Assembly: GCA_937922175.1 (NCBI GenBank)
Contig: CAKZUU010000297.1
Location: forward strand, 1 to 22,042
Origin: an uncultured Gemmataceae bacterium
GTDB taxonomy: Bacteria; Planctomycetota; Planctomycetia; Gemmatales; Gemmataceae
Direction of reading: 5' to 3'
Length of the DNA: 22,042 bases
The translations under genes were made by a program, and so were the position numbers. Under the pieces are notes generated by a model that was not told the origin of the DNA, ran no database searches, and was given only the letters and a program-made list of their open reading frames with translations. Each line of letters starts with the position of its first letter. Position 1 is the stretch's first letter. Below are positions 6,665 through 14,790 of the stretch, one piece after another.

Positions 6665-7835
6665 AGACGACGGTACTGTCCGCAGCGGTCGGCTCATCGA
6701 AATGCCCCTGCCCCCGTGGCAAAATCCCCGTGCCGGCTGCCGCAAAGGGAACCTCCCCGTGCGCGTGGGCCCTGGTTCGCAAGGTGGTGCGATGGTCCGG
6801 TTCGATAAGGATGCGCCAGGTCGAATATCGTTGCAACTCCTGCCAAACCGGACCCACGATGTGCTCGTCGATTCGCTCCAACGCCGCCACTTTGTCCTCG
6901 GTGCGGCCTTCGTGGGAGGCTTCGTCGGGCGCTTCGATGTGAACACACACCAGGTCGAATTCGCGCAACGCCTCGACGGCGTATCGGCCCTTGGCGGCGT
7001 AATCCGTGTCCAGATAACCCGTCGCGCCCGGCACGTCGATCCGGTTCCATCCGATCAGCATCCCGGTCCCACGGACGAGATCGACGGCACTGATGATGGC
7101 GGCGCGTTTGCCGAATCGCTCGCGGAATGGTTGGATTTTGGGAGCCCGGCCCTGGCCCCATAACCAGATCTGATTCGCCGGCCGTTGGTCCGATTCTTGC
7201 CGGTGTCGATTCACCGGGTGCTCCCTCAAGACATTCCGACTTCGCACCATCAGGTCGATCAACAAATCGCGACCGGGTCCTCGAGGCAAGTAGTCGCGAA
7301 TCGGCTGATCGGGAATGTCGTGCGGCGGTTGGGTGCGCGTCTCGTCGGAAAACGGAGCCGCGCCACCTTCCCCACGATAAATCAGGATATTGCGATAGCT
7401 GACGCCCGCGTGAAACTCCCATCTCCCACCGGGGCATGGCCCACTGAGCGCGGCATTTAACGCTTCCATCAGCGATCGCCCTTCCTCGCTGGAGATATGC
7501 CCCGCGGTGAAATCCCGCATTGCTTCGTCTTCGACATACACCAGATTACAGCGGATGGCCCAATCGTGAGGTCCCAATGTCAGACCCATCGCTACCGTTT
7601 CGAGGGGCGCCCGGCCGGTATACACCTCCAAGGGGTCGTAGCCGAACAGACTCAAGGTCGCGACATCGCTGGCGGGGGTCAGCGATACCGGCACGTTGTT
7701 CGATCGACCAACCACTCCGGTTTGCGCCACCAGATCGCTAAAGGGCATTCGCGCCGCTTGCAACGGAGTCCGACCACCCAATGATTCCTGAGGATCGTCG
7801 GCACAGCCATCTGGAATGATAATGGCGTATTTCAT
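6624..7835 (-). CDS. ApgM-like phosphotransferase, proposed alternative homoserine kinase
   Basis: The protein belongs to the alkaline-phosphatase-superfamily group of archaeal-type cofactor-independent phosphoglycerate mutases (ApgM), within the subgroup long proposed to act as homoserine kinase (TIGR02535 type). With ATG 7835 (MKYAIIIPDG) it has 403 residues; an ATG at 7874 would add 13 residues not expected in the family. Candidate metal and nucleophile residues are D9 in PDG, S56 in PASDVATLSLFGYDP, the APDEASHEG segment, and DH in IEPDHRTT followed by H in AHAHGEVPF. It lies 81 bases downstream of hom on the same strand, which supports the threonine-pathway role: phosphorylating homoserine made by Hom. 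A phosphoglycerate mutase role cannot be excluded from sequence. Its 3' end overlaps tsaE by 41 bases. Confidence 0.85.
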   Translation of the reverse strand: MKYAIIIPDGCADDPQESLGGRTPLQAARMPFSDLVAQTGVVGRSNNVPVSLTPASDVATLSLFGYDPLEVYTGRAPLETVAMGLTLGPHDWAIRCNLVYVEDEAMRDFTAGHISSEEGRSLMEALNAALSGPCPGGRWEFHAGVSYRNILIYRGEGGAAPFSDETRTQPPHDIPDQPIRDYLPRGPGRDLLIDLMVRSRNVLREHPVNRHRQESDQRPANQIWLWGQGRAPKIQPFRERFGKRAAIISAVDLVRGTGMLIGWNRIDVPGATGYLDTDYAAKGRYAVEALREFDLVCVHIEAPDEASHEGRTEDKVAALERIDEHIVGPVWQELQRYSTWRILIEPDHRTTLRTRAHAHGEVPFAAAGTGILPRGQGHFDEPTAADSTVVFNPGHLLMPWFLG

Positions 7836-7916
7836 GGTGTTGTCCGGGTCTTGGGAAAAGGGCGAAACTTCCATCGTCGTTGGATGGTGATTTCGATCGG
7901 TAGCCTCCGGGCAGAG

Positions 7917-9221
7917 CTAGTCCGCGACAGAATACCATACACTTGGGCCTTTGATCCCCGGTAGAGATGCCATACGGGCGGCCGCGGCCCGGAAGCGCCC
8001 CCCGGGAGCGGCATGGGTCAGGATCACCAACGGGACCACGTCGGCCTCTTCATCGTCCAGGGCCTCGTGCTGGATGACTGATGCGATACTGACCTGTTCA
8101 TCGGCGAGGCATCGGCAAACATCCGCCAGCACACCGGGTCGGTCGGCCACGATGAGTCGCAGATAAAACTTGCTCCGAACCGTATCGGCGTCCCGCAGAG
8201 CGGAGCCGGCATCACGCAGCGACCACAACTTCAGACCCGCGTAAGTGCGCTGGGCTCGACCGACCGCGAGGTCGATCAAGTCGGCCAACACCGCACTGGC
8301 TGTCGGCATCTCGCCGGCTCCCAACCCATAAAAGAGCGTCTCGCCCACGACGTCGCCGACCACTTGAATCGCATTGGCCGACCCGCGAATCTGCGCCAAG
8401 GGAGTCGATGCCCGCAAAAGGACCGGCGCCACCTGCAAAGCCAGCAGACCGTCGCTTAACCAGGCTTCGGCGAGGAGCTTGATTCGATGGCCCAATTCGT
8501 TGGCGAAGCGCACGTCCATCGAGTCGATGTCCGCAATCCCGCGGCGATCAATGGCCGAGGGTGCCACCGACACGCCAAATGCCAATTGCGCCAGAATCGC
8601 CAGTTTATGAGCGGCATCGGAACCATCCACATCGAGCGTGGGGTCCGCCTCCGCGTAGCCTCGACGTTGCGCTTCCAATAGCGCTTGCTCATACGTCTGA
8701 CCGTGCTCACTCATCGCCGTCAGGATGAAGTTGCTGGTCCCATTCAAGATGCCTTGAATCGAGGTGATCTGATTGGCAGCGAGCGACTGCGAAATCGCCG
8801 CCACGATGGGCACCCCGCCGGCGACGCTGGCCTCGAAAGCGACGACACGTTCCGCCTGTCGGGCGGTCTCATGGATCTCCCGCCCATAGAGAGCCAACAG
8901 AGCTTTGTTGGCCGTCACGACGTGTTTCCCCGCTCGTAACGCCGTCAACACTGCATCTCGGGCGATCCCCGTCCCTCCAATCAACTCGACGACGACATGA
9001 ACCGACGGGTCTTTCACCGCCCGCTCCAGATCGGCGGTGAGTCGCTCTCGTGGTAAGCAATTCGGCCGCGGCTTCGACAAGTCCCGCACCACGACATGTT
9101 GAAGCTGGATCGGCCGACCTGCCCGTGTCGTAATTCGTTCTCGTTGCTCGTACAGGAGCTTCACGACCCCGCCGCCTACCGTTCCGCAGCCCAACAGCGC
9201 AATATTCAACGCTTCCGTCAT
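7917..9221 (-). CDS. hom: Homoserine dehydrogenase with ACT domain
   Basis: This enzyme reduces aspartate semialdehyde to homoserine, the branch point toward threonine and methionine. It has 434 residues. The N-terminal Rossmann motif is GCGTVGGGVV (11-20). TANKALLA (103-110) carries the conserved lysine. The catalytic region reads GILNGTSNFIL (157-167), then GYAEADPTLDVDGSDAAHK (188-206) with K206 and the acidic residues before it. A C-terminal ACT domain starts near residue 352 (FYLRLIVADRPGVLADV), the usual site of threonine feedback control. The ATG at 9221 has AAGGTAG a few bases upstream. The ApgM-like putative homoserine kinase follows 81 bases later, likely in one operon. Confidence 0.96.
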   Translation of the reverse strand: MTEALNIALLGCGTVGGGVVKLLYEQRERITTRAGRPIQLQHVVVRDLSKPRPNCLPRERLTADLERAVKDPSVHVVVELIGGTGIARDAVLTALRAGKHVVTANKALLALYGREIHETARQAERVVAFEASVAGGVPIVAAISQSLAANQITSIQGILNGTSNFILTAMSEHGQTYEQALLEAQRRGYAEADPTLDVDGSDAAHKLAILAQLAFGVSVAPSAIDRRGIADIDSMDVRFANELGHRIKLLAEAWLSDGLLALQVAPVLLRASTPLAQIRGSANAIQVVGDVVGETLFYGLGAGEMPTASAVLADLIDLAVGRAQRTYAGLKLWSLRDAGSALRDADTVRSKFYLRLIVADRPGVLADVCRCLADEQVSIASVIQHEALDDEEADVVPLVILTHAAPGGRFRAAAARMASLPGIKGPSVWYSVAD

Positions 9222-9302
9222 ACGGCTCTACCTTAGAAGACGCCTCCCTCGATTGGCCTGGAGCGACCGCCTCGTTCACGCCGATCATCTCGGTTGCCCG
9301 GT

Positions 9303-9404
9303 TCAACCGATCCCCACAGCGCGGTGGTATCCGACCGACGGGGCCACTCCAGGGATCTCGTCACCCGTCATTCCACCCCGGGAGAAGACTACGGCGTGAC
9401 ACAT
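9303..9404 (-). CDS. Possible 33-residue small protein or leader upstream of hom
   Basis: This is a short reading frame starting MCHAVVFSRGG and ending VGYHRAVGIG. It is preceded on the minus strand by AAAGGAAG about 6 bases before the ATG, among the better ribosome-binding sites in the window. It lies 81 bases upstream of hom on the same strand. It contains only one threonine, so it is not a classical attenuator peptide. Nothing about its function is recognisable, and chance occurrence is quite possible. Confidence 0.2.
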   Translation of the reverse strand: MCHAVVFSRGGMTGDEIPGVAPSVGYHRAVGIG

Positions 9405-9518
9405 GATGTTCTTCCTTTCTCGTATTGTTATCGTCTCATCTTTCCACTGTTCGCACCACACCAAAGATTCGTATCCAGTGGAGGTTAGTGATTCGATGAT
9501 CCGGTCACAACGATGATC

Positions 9519-9547
9519 TTGTCGGCGGTTGACGGGGGTGGGATAAT
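9519..9547 (+). promoter_or_regulatory. Putative promoter giving a leaderless exonuclease mRNA
   Basis: A -35-like TTGTCG (9519-9524) and a -10-like GATAAT (9542-9547) are 17 bases apart. Only six bases (TCCCCC) separate the -10 from the ATG at 9554, so transcription would be expected to start at or within a base or two of the start codon. There is no Shine-Dalgarno sequence. Confidence 0.5.
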
Positions 9548-9553
9548 TCCCCC

Positions 9554-10132
9554 ATGTCACAGCCACCGTCGAGAGATGAGGCGTCGTCGGTGCCATTCGG
9601 TTCGTTCGTGGCGTTGGACTTCGAGACGGCCGATCCTGGATACGACAGTGCTTGTGCGTTGAGCGTGATTCGAGTCGACAACGATGAGATCACGACCAGG
9701 CGGACGCGGCTGATTCGCCCGCCGCGGCTGCGATTCCGCTTCAGCCATATTCACGGGATCACGTGGCGACAGGTTCAAGATTGCCCGACCTTCGGCCAAT
9801 GTTGGTCCGATTTTTTGCCGCTGCTGGATGGAGTCCGCTTCATCGCTGCTCACAATGCCCGCTTCGACCAGAGGGTGTTGACCACCTGCTGCGCCCTTGC
9901 AGGTTTACCTGCTCCTGATCTGCCCTGGTTGTGCAGCGTGCGATTGGCCCAGCGAACCTGGCGGCTGCGCTCTAATCGTCTCCCGGACCTGGCCCGACAC
10001 CTCGGATTCCCCTTGAAACACCACGATCCCGAATCGGATGCCGAGGTCTGCGCCCGAATCGTTATTGCGGTGCGTGCGTTACAGGATTCCCATCGGTCGC
10101 CGTCGGTCTCTCCGTTGCTGCCCCGGCTATGA
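9554..10132 (+). CDS. DnaQ-like DEDDh 3'-5' exonuclease
   Basis: This is a stand-alone exonuclease of the DNA polymerase III epsilon/RNase T superfamily, which removes nucleotides from 3' ends using two metal ions. It has 192 residues. The catalytic set can be assigned as D22 and E24 (VALDFETAD), D105 (AAHNARFD), and H157 with D162 (HDPESDAEVCA, the H-x4-D pattern of DEDDh enzymes). No polymerase, helicase, UvrC-like or BRCT domain is attached, so the substrate (DNA repair intermediates or RNA) is unknown. The start has no ribosome-binding site but sits six bases behind a good -10, consistent with leaderless translation. The stop overlaps an in-frame ATG at 10129, while the real downstream gene probably begins at 10195. 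Confidence 0.9.
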   Translation: MSQPPSRDEASSVPFGSFVALDFETADPGYDSACALSVIRVDNDEITTRRTRLIRPPRLRFRFSHIHGITWRQVQDCPTFGQCWSDFLPLLDGVRFIAAHNARFDQRVLTTCCALAGLPAPDLPWLCSVRLAQRTWRLRSNRLPDLARHLGFPLKHHDPESDAEVCARIVIAVRALQDSHRSPSVSPLLPRL

Positions 10133-10194
10133 ATAGCAGCGCGACGCAGCACGAAAGAATCGACGCTAAAGTTCGCATCATTGAGGAGGGTCGT

Positions 10195-10551
10195 ATGCCT
10201 AAGAAGATCTCCTGGCGGTATCATCGTCCGGCCTGCACCACTTGCAAGCGTGCTCAAGCGTTTCTCGACGAGCACAGCTGCGAAGTCGCTGTCACGATCA
10301 ACTCTCAAAAGGAACGGATCGGTCCCGCCGACGCCCTGAAATTGCTCGACGGTGTCCGACGCCTGGTGGCGATGAAAGGTAAAAACGTCGTTGAGTTCGA
10401 TTTGGTGAAGGATCGTCCCGACGACGAGACACTCTTGAAGCACCTGATCGGCCCAACCGGAAAGCTCCGGGCCCCGAGCATCCGCGTGGGCGACACCTTC
10501 GCCGTCGGCTTCAACCCCGAGTCGTACCAGAAGATTCTCGGGATCCGCTAA
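10195..10551 (+). CDS. ArsC/Spx-like thioredoxin-fold protein
   Basis: This small cytoplasmic protein of 118 residues resembles the ArsC/Spx/YffB family. YHRPACTTCKRAQAFLDEH carries a CxxC motif (C14, C17) at the start of the first helix, where the family has its redox cysteine. Later, LIGPTGKLRAPSIRVGDTFAVGF includes a proline before the last strands, as expected for a thioredoxin-like fold. The start at 10195 is chosen because GAGGAGGG (10183-10190) precedes it by 4 bases; an ATG at 10129 would add 22 residues without family likeness. It may be a thiol oxidoreductase, an arsenate-reductase relative or a regulator; no ars genes are nearby, so arsenate reduction is not supported. It lies just downstream of the exonuclease. 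Confidence 0.8.
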   Translation: MPKKISWRYHRPACTTCKRAQAFLDEHSCEVAVTINSQKERIGPADALKLLDGVRRLVAMKGKNVVEFDLVKDRPDDETLLKHLIGPTGKLRAPSIRVGDTFAVGFNPESYQKILGIR

Positions 10552-10710
10552 CAAGCTCCGCTACCGCAGACGCAGTCGGACATCGACCGGTGACGGATTT
10601 CTTTCGTCGGATCAGGTTCGGGTGCCGGGTCTGCTCAGGCGACCCGATGCCGCGTCAGGGTGTCGCGGCCTGTTGTGACTCCGGGCGCTTTGGCCGCACT
10701 CCCGCTCCTC

Positions 10711-10739
10711 TTGAAATTCGCGGCACGACCCTTGAAAAT
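10711..10739 (+). promoter_or_regulatory. Putative promoter of the first PSCyt/DUF1501 module
   Basis: A -35-like TTGAAA (10711-10716) and a -10-like GAAAAT (10734-10739) are separated by 17 bases. Transcription would start near 10746, leaving a leader of about 39 bases before ATG 10785. This placement argues against the upstream GTG at 10590 as the start of the following gene. Confidence 0.4.
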
Positions 10740-10784
10740 GAGACTGGTCCCGCCTGGTCCGATTTCTCTCTGTGGTCCGAATTC

Positions 10785-13265
10785 ATGATGTCGTCGTTTC
10801 GCTGGATCGTCGTCGGAGTCGGCGCGTTGTGGATGATCGGCTCGACTCGGTGCGAGGAACCGACCTTTGCCCCGGGAGATTTACAGTTCTTCGATAAGGA
10901 AGTTCGACCGCTTCTGGAAACGAACTGTCTGAAATGCCACAACGGCGAGACAAAGCGAGCCGGCTTAGACCTGTCACGGCGAGAGAGTATTTTGCGAGGG
11001 GGGGAGAGCGGGCCGGCAGTTTCGCTGGAGGCTCCGGAAACCAGCCGACTTTTGCGAGCCATTCGATACACGGATCCGGAATTGAAGATGCCCCCAACAG
11101 GTCCGCTGCCGCCCCGGTCCGTCGAGATCCTGACGACGTGGGTGAAGCGAGGCATGCCGGGGCGGCCGATCGAGACCGCCACTGCGAAACCCGTCCGCGG
11201 AGGGGTGGTGACTCCGGAAGCGCGCAATTCCTGGCCCTATCGCCGACTGACTCGACCGGACGTGCCGCGGATACCGAATGCCACCAACCCCGTCGATGCT
11301 TTTATTTTCGCCCGGCTCAAAGAAAACGGGCTGAAGATGAACGGCCCGGCCGACAAAGTCGCGCTGATCCGACGAGTCTATTATGACCTGATCGGGCTGC
11401 CCCCAAGCCCGGAAGAAGTTGATGCCTTCGTATCCGATTCGGCGCCCGACGCCTATGAACGGCTGATCGACCGCTTGCTCGAATCCCCTCATTATGGCGA
11501 GCGGTGGGGCCGACATTGGCTCGATTTGGTGCGTTATGCCGAGACCAACGGCTACGAACGTGACGGGCCGAAGCCCTTCGCTTGGCGTTATCGGGATTAC
11601 GTCATCAAGAGTTTCAACGATGACAAGCCATTCGATCGCTTCATCTTGGAACAACTCGCGGGCGACGAATGGGACCGAAACAATCCCGAAGCGATCATTG
11701 GGACCGGCTATTATCGGCTCGGACTATGGGATGACGAACCTGCCGATCCATTGCAATCCCGGTACGACGAGCTCGACGATTGGGTGGCGACGACCTGTCA
11801 GGTCTTCCTTGGCATGACGATGAATTGTGCCCGCTGCCACGAGCACAAGATCGACCCGATCCCGCAAGCGGATTACTATCGGATGTTGGCATTCTTCCAA
11901 GACGTGCAGCATTTCAGCAATAGCCGCGACACCCGCTCCAGCTTCAATTTGACGGACATTTCGCCGCCGGAAAAGCGACGATCCTACGAAGCGGAGTTGC
12001 AACGGCGCGAGTCGGAAAAAGAGCGGATCATCCGAGAGATGACACGAATGGAGGACGAGGCGATCAGGCGGATGCCGGCCGAGGATCAGCGGGCCGCCGA
12101 GGGAATCGATCGTCCCGCCGTGGTCGCAAAGTTGAAAGACCATTTCACCAAGGAAGAGAATCAGCGGTACACCCAATTGAAGCGGGAATTGAATCAGATC
12201 CGCTCGCTCCCGGAAATTCCGCGTGAGATGGCGTTATCGGTTAACAATTGCCTGGTGAATGTGCCCGACACGTTCGTGATGCAGCGGGGAAATCCGCATG
12301 CTCCCGCCGCGAAAGTGGAGCCGGGGTTTCCGGAAGTTCTTGGCTTCCCCGATCCGAAAATACCGGCCCCGCCAGCGGGAGCGCGGAGCAGCGGCCGACG
12401 ACTCGTATTGGCCCGGTGGATTGCATCAAGTGACAACCCGCTGACCGCGCGAGTTCTGGCCAATCGCATCTGGCAGCATCATTTCGGTCGGGGAATCGTC
12501 GCGACCCCTAACGATTTCGGACGATTCGGCACGCCACCGACTCATCCCGAATTGCTGGACTGGCTCGCCTGCGAGCTGATCGATCGCGGCTGGAGGCTCA
12601 AGCCGATCCATCGCCTGATCCTGACTTCGCAAGTGTATCGGCAATCATCACGAGCAACCGAGGAGGGACTGCAACGCGATCCCGCCAACCAATGGTACTG
12701 GCGGTTCAATATGCGTCGTCTTTCCGCCGAGGAAGTTCGGGATACGCTGTTAATGATCAGCGGTCAGTTAAACTTCAAGGCCGGCGGACCCAGCGTCTAT
12801 CCAAGGATCCCCAAAGAGGTTTTGGCCGGGCAGTCGCAACCAGGACAGGGTTGGCCCGTCTCTCCACCCCACGAGGCGAATCGCCGATCGGTTTACGTCG
12901 GGGTCAAGCGATCGTTGCAGTTGCCGATTTTGGCCCAGCATGACCAAGCCGACACCGATTCGAGTTGCGCGGTGCGCTACACCACGACGGTCCCGACGCA
13001 AGCCTTGGGACTGATCAATGGCGAATTCGCGCAAGAGACGGCTGCAGCCTTTGCGGAACGCCTCCGTCGAGAGGCACCCGGCGACTGGGCCTTGCAGGTC
13101 CGGCGAGCGATCCGCCTGACCACCGGACGAATCCCGGACGAATCGGAGGTCGCCAAGGATGTTGCCTTCCTCGGCGAATTGCAGCGAGTTTCACCGGAAG
13201 CCGACCCGCTGCGACAATATTGTTTGATGATGCTGAATACAAACGAATTGGTGTATCTGGACTGA
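10785..13265 (+). CDS. Exported PSCyt1-DUF1549-DUF1553 cytochrome-like protein (module 1)
   Basis: This 826-residue planctomycete protein is predicted to be exported. A signal peptide (MMSSFRWIVVGVGALWMIG) spans about residues 1-24. The PSCyt1 domain has haem motif CLKCH at 48-52. DUF1549 (PSCyt2) runs from about 170 to 372 and holds LIGLPPSPEEVDAF, YGERWGRHWLDLVRYAETNG and a second haem motif, CARCH, at 348-352. A charged, probably coiled-coil insert follows at about 395-475. DUF1553 (PSD1) runs from about 537 to 815 (NPLTARVLANRIWQHHFGRG, HPELLDWLA). The family role is not established; extracytoplasmic electron transfer linked to degradation of complex substrates is a common guess. The start follows the signal peptide and a promoter-like sequence; an upstream GTG at 10590 adds a sequence with no domain. 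The DUF1501 gene begins 9 bases after the stop. Confidence 0.92.
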   Translation: MMSSFRWIVVGVGALWMIGSTRCEEPTFAPGDLQFFDKEVRPLLETNCLKCHNGETKRAGLDLSRRESILRGGESGPAVSLEAPETSRLLRAIRYTDPELKMPPTGPLPPRSVEILTTWVKRGMPGRPIETATAKPVRGGVVTPEARNSWPYRRLTRPDVPRIPNATNPVDAFIFARLKENGLKMNGPADKVALIRRVYYDLIGLPPSPEEVDAFVSDSAPDAYERLIDRLLESPHYGERWGRHWLDLVRYAETNGYERDGPKPFAWRYRDYVIKSFNDDKPFDRFILEQLAGDEWDRNNPEAIIGTGYYRLGLWDDEPADPLQSRYDELDDWVATTCQVFLGMTMNCARCHEHKIDPIPQADYYRMLAFFQDVQHFSNSRDTRSSFNLTDISPPEKRRSYEAELQRRESEKERIIREMTRMEDEAIRRMPAEDQRAAEGIDRPAVVAKLKDHFTKEENQRYTQLKRELNQIRSLPEIPREMALSVNNCLVNVPDTFVMQRGNPHAPAAKVEPGFPEVLGFPDPKIPAPPAGARSSGRRLVLARWIASSDNPLTARVLANRIWQHHFGRGIVATPNDFGRFGTPPTHPELLDWLACELIDRGWRLKPIHRLILTSQVYRQSSRATEEGLQRDPANQWYWRFNMRRLSAEEVRDTLLMISGQLNFKAGGPSVYPRIPKEVLAGQSQPGQGWPVSPPHEANRRSVYVGVKRSLQLPILAQHDQADTDSSCAVRYTTTVPTQALGLINGEFAQETAAAFAERLRREAPGDWALQVRRAIRLTTGRIPDESEVAKDVAFLGELQRVSPEADPLRQYCLMMLNTNELVYLD

Positions 13266-13274
13266 GAGGCCGTG

Positions 13275-14726
13275 ATGACTGCTGATCGCCAATTTTGCCG
13301 TCGAACTCGACGCGAGTTTCTCTGGGAAGCCGGCGCGGGTTTCGGGGCTGCGGCTTTGACTTCGCTTTTGTTGGCGGATGGCTTCTTCAAGTCGCTCCAG
13401 GCCGCCGAAAAGTTCGCCAGTCCCCTGGCCCCCCGCCGACCGCATTATCCGGGCCCGGCCAAGGCATGCATTTTCATCTTCTGTTACGGCGGACCGAGCC
13501 ACATCGATACCTTCGACTACAAGCCCAAACTGTACGACCTGGATGGAAAGACCATCCCGATCAAGACATTTGGCCGAGCCGGAAAACGCAACGAGGGCCG
13601 GGTCGTCGGTCCTAAATGGAAGTTTCGTCCGTATGGCCAATGTGGCAAATACGTCAGCGACCTGTTCCCGCAGATCGGCTCGTGCGTGGATGACATTGCC
13701 TTTCTGCACGGCATGTATGCCGAGTCGCCCATCCACGGCTCGGCCATGTTGATGATGAACTCGGGACGGTTGCTGAGCGGTAGTCCCGCACTCGGCTCAT
13801 GGATCACCTATGGCCTTGGCAGTGAAAACGAGAACCTGCCCGGCTTTGTCGTCATGCTCGACAAAACCGGCGGTCCCATCAGCGGCCCTAAGAACTGGTC
13901 CAGCGGCTACATGCCCGCCGCCTATCAGGGCGTCGTCATCCGTGCGGACGACACCCCCATTCATGACCTGGTCCGCCCCGCTGGCATCACCGAGACCGCT
14001 CAACGCAAGCTCCTCGATCGGTTGCGTGAGAAAAACGAGGTTCACTTGGCTCAACGGCCCGACAACTCCGAACTGGCTGCTCGCATCGCCAGCTATGAGA
14101 TGGCCTTTAATATGCAACGTCACGCTCCCGAGGCCGTCGATTTCTCCCAAGAGACGAAAGAAACCTTGGAGTTGTACGGCATCAACGGCTCGCGAACCGA
14201 GGACTTCGGGCGAAAATGCTTACTCGCTCGTCGTCTGGTCGAACGAGGAGTCCGCTTTGTGCAGATTTATTCCGGCGGCGCTCACAACGACGACAATTGG
14301 GATGCCCACACCGACATCGTCAAGAACCACAGCAAACACGCCGGCAATATTGACCAGCCGGTCGCTGCTTTGCTCAAAGACTTAAAGCGTCGTGGCCTTC
14401 TCGACTCCACCATCATCATCTGGGGAGGCGAATTTGGTCGGCAACCCACTGCCGAGTACGCACAAGGCACGGGCCGCGATCACAACAGCTACGGCTTCAC
14501 GATGTGGCTCGCTGGCGGGGGCATCAAGGGCGGCGTCAGTGTCGGCGCGACCGATGAACTCGGCAACAACGCCGTCGAAGATCGCTTCCACGTCAAACAC
14601 CTGCACGCCACCGTGCTCCATCTTATGGGTCTTGACCCGAATCGGCTGAGCTACTTTTACGGTGGATTGAATCAGCGGTTGGTCGGTGTCGAAGGAGCCG
14701 ATCCCATCCACAAGATCATCGCTTGA
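13275..14726 (+). CDS. Tat-exported DUF1501 protein (module 1)
   Basis: DUF1501 belongs to the alkaline phosphatase/sulfatase clan and is very common in planctomycetes; its substrate is unknown. The protein has 483 residues from ATG 13275, with GAGAGG (13264-13269) overlapping the previous stop just upstream; GTG 13272 is an alternative. RRTRREFL with a following hydrophobic stretch to about residue 43 is a twin-arginine signal. Conserved blocks are GGPSHIDTFDYKP (from 72), WGGEFGRQP (383-391), GRDHN (400-404) and KHLHATVLHLMGLD near the C-terminus, which together would form the metal site typical of the clan (inference). The 9-base spacing from the PSCyt protein implies co-translation and partnership. 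It ends 64 bases before a convergent minus-strand gene. Confidence 0.92.
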   Translation: MTADRQFCRRTRREFLWEAGAGFGAAALTSLLLADGFFKSLQAAEKFASPLAPRRPHYPGPAKACIFIFCYGGPSHIDTFDYKPKLYDLDGKTIPIKTFGRAGKRNEGRVVGPKWKFRPYGQCGKYVSDLFPQIGSCVDDIAFLHGMYAESPIHGSAMLMMNSGRLLSGSPALGSWITYGLGSENENLPGFVVMLDKTGGPISGPKNWSSGYMPAAYQGVVIRADDTPIHDLVRPAGITETAQRKLLDRLREKNEVHLAQRPDNSELAARIASYEMAFNMQRHAPEAVDFSQETKETLELYGINGSRTEDFGRKCLLARRLVERGVRFVQIYSGGAHNDDNWDAHTDIVKNHSKHAGNIDQPVAALLKDLKRRGLLDSTIIIWGGEFGRQPTAEYAQGTGRDHNSYGFTMWLAGGGIKGGVSVGATDELGNNAVEDRFHVKHLHATVLHLMGLDPNRLSYFYGGLNQRLVGVEGADPIHKIIA

Positions 14727-14750
14727 GTTCCGCGCCAACCTTTGAATTGC

Positions 14751-14765
14751 GGCCGTCCATCGGCC
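14751..14765. terminator. Small hairpin between convergent genes, possible weak terminator
   Basis: GGCCG (14751-14755) and CGGCC (14761-14765) form a 5-pair hairpin in the 64-base gap where the DUF1501 gene meets a minus-strand gene. There is no T-run on either strand, so termination activity is doubtful. Confidence 0.2.
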
Positions 14766-14790
14766 CCGAAATCCGTACTTAGAAGTCAAC

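Larger units (their letters stand above)
9222..9553. other. Intergenic region between divergent hom and exonuclease genes
   Basis: These 332 bases separate divergent genes. A clear promoter is visible only for the plus-strand exonuclease (9519-9547). I see no convincing hom promoter, no threonine-rich leader peptide and no attenuator pattern. One small minus-strand reading frame with a good ribosome-binding site lies at 9303-9404. Confidence 0.6.

Noticed and set aside
10590..10784. GTG 10590 as start of the first PSCyt protein
   Set aside because: The added 65 residues have no domain and would bury the signal peptide; a promoter-like sequence at 10711-10739 would lie inside the coding region.
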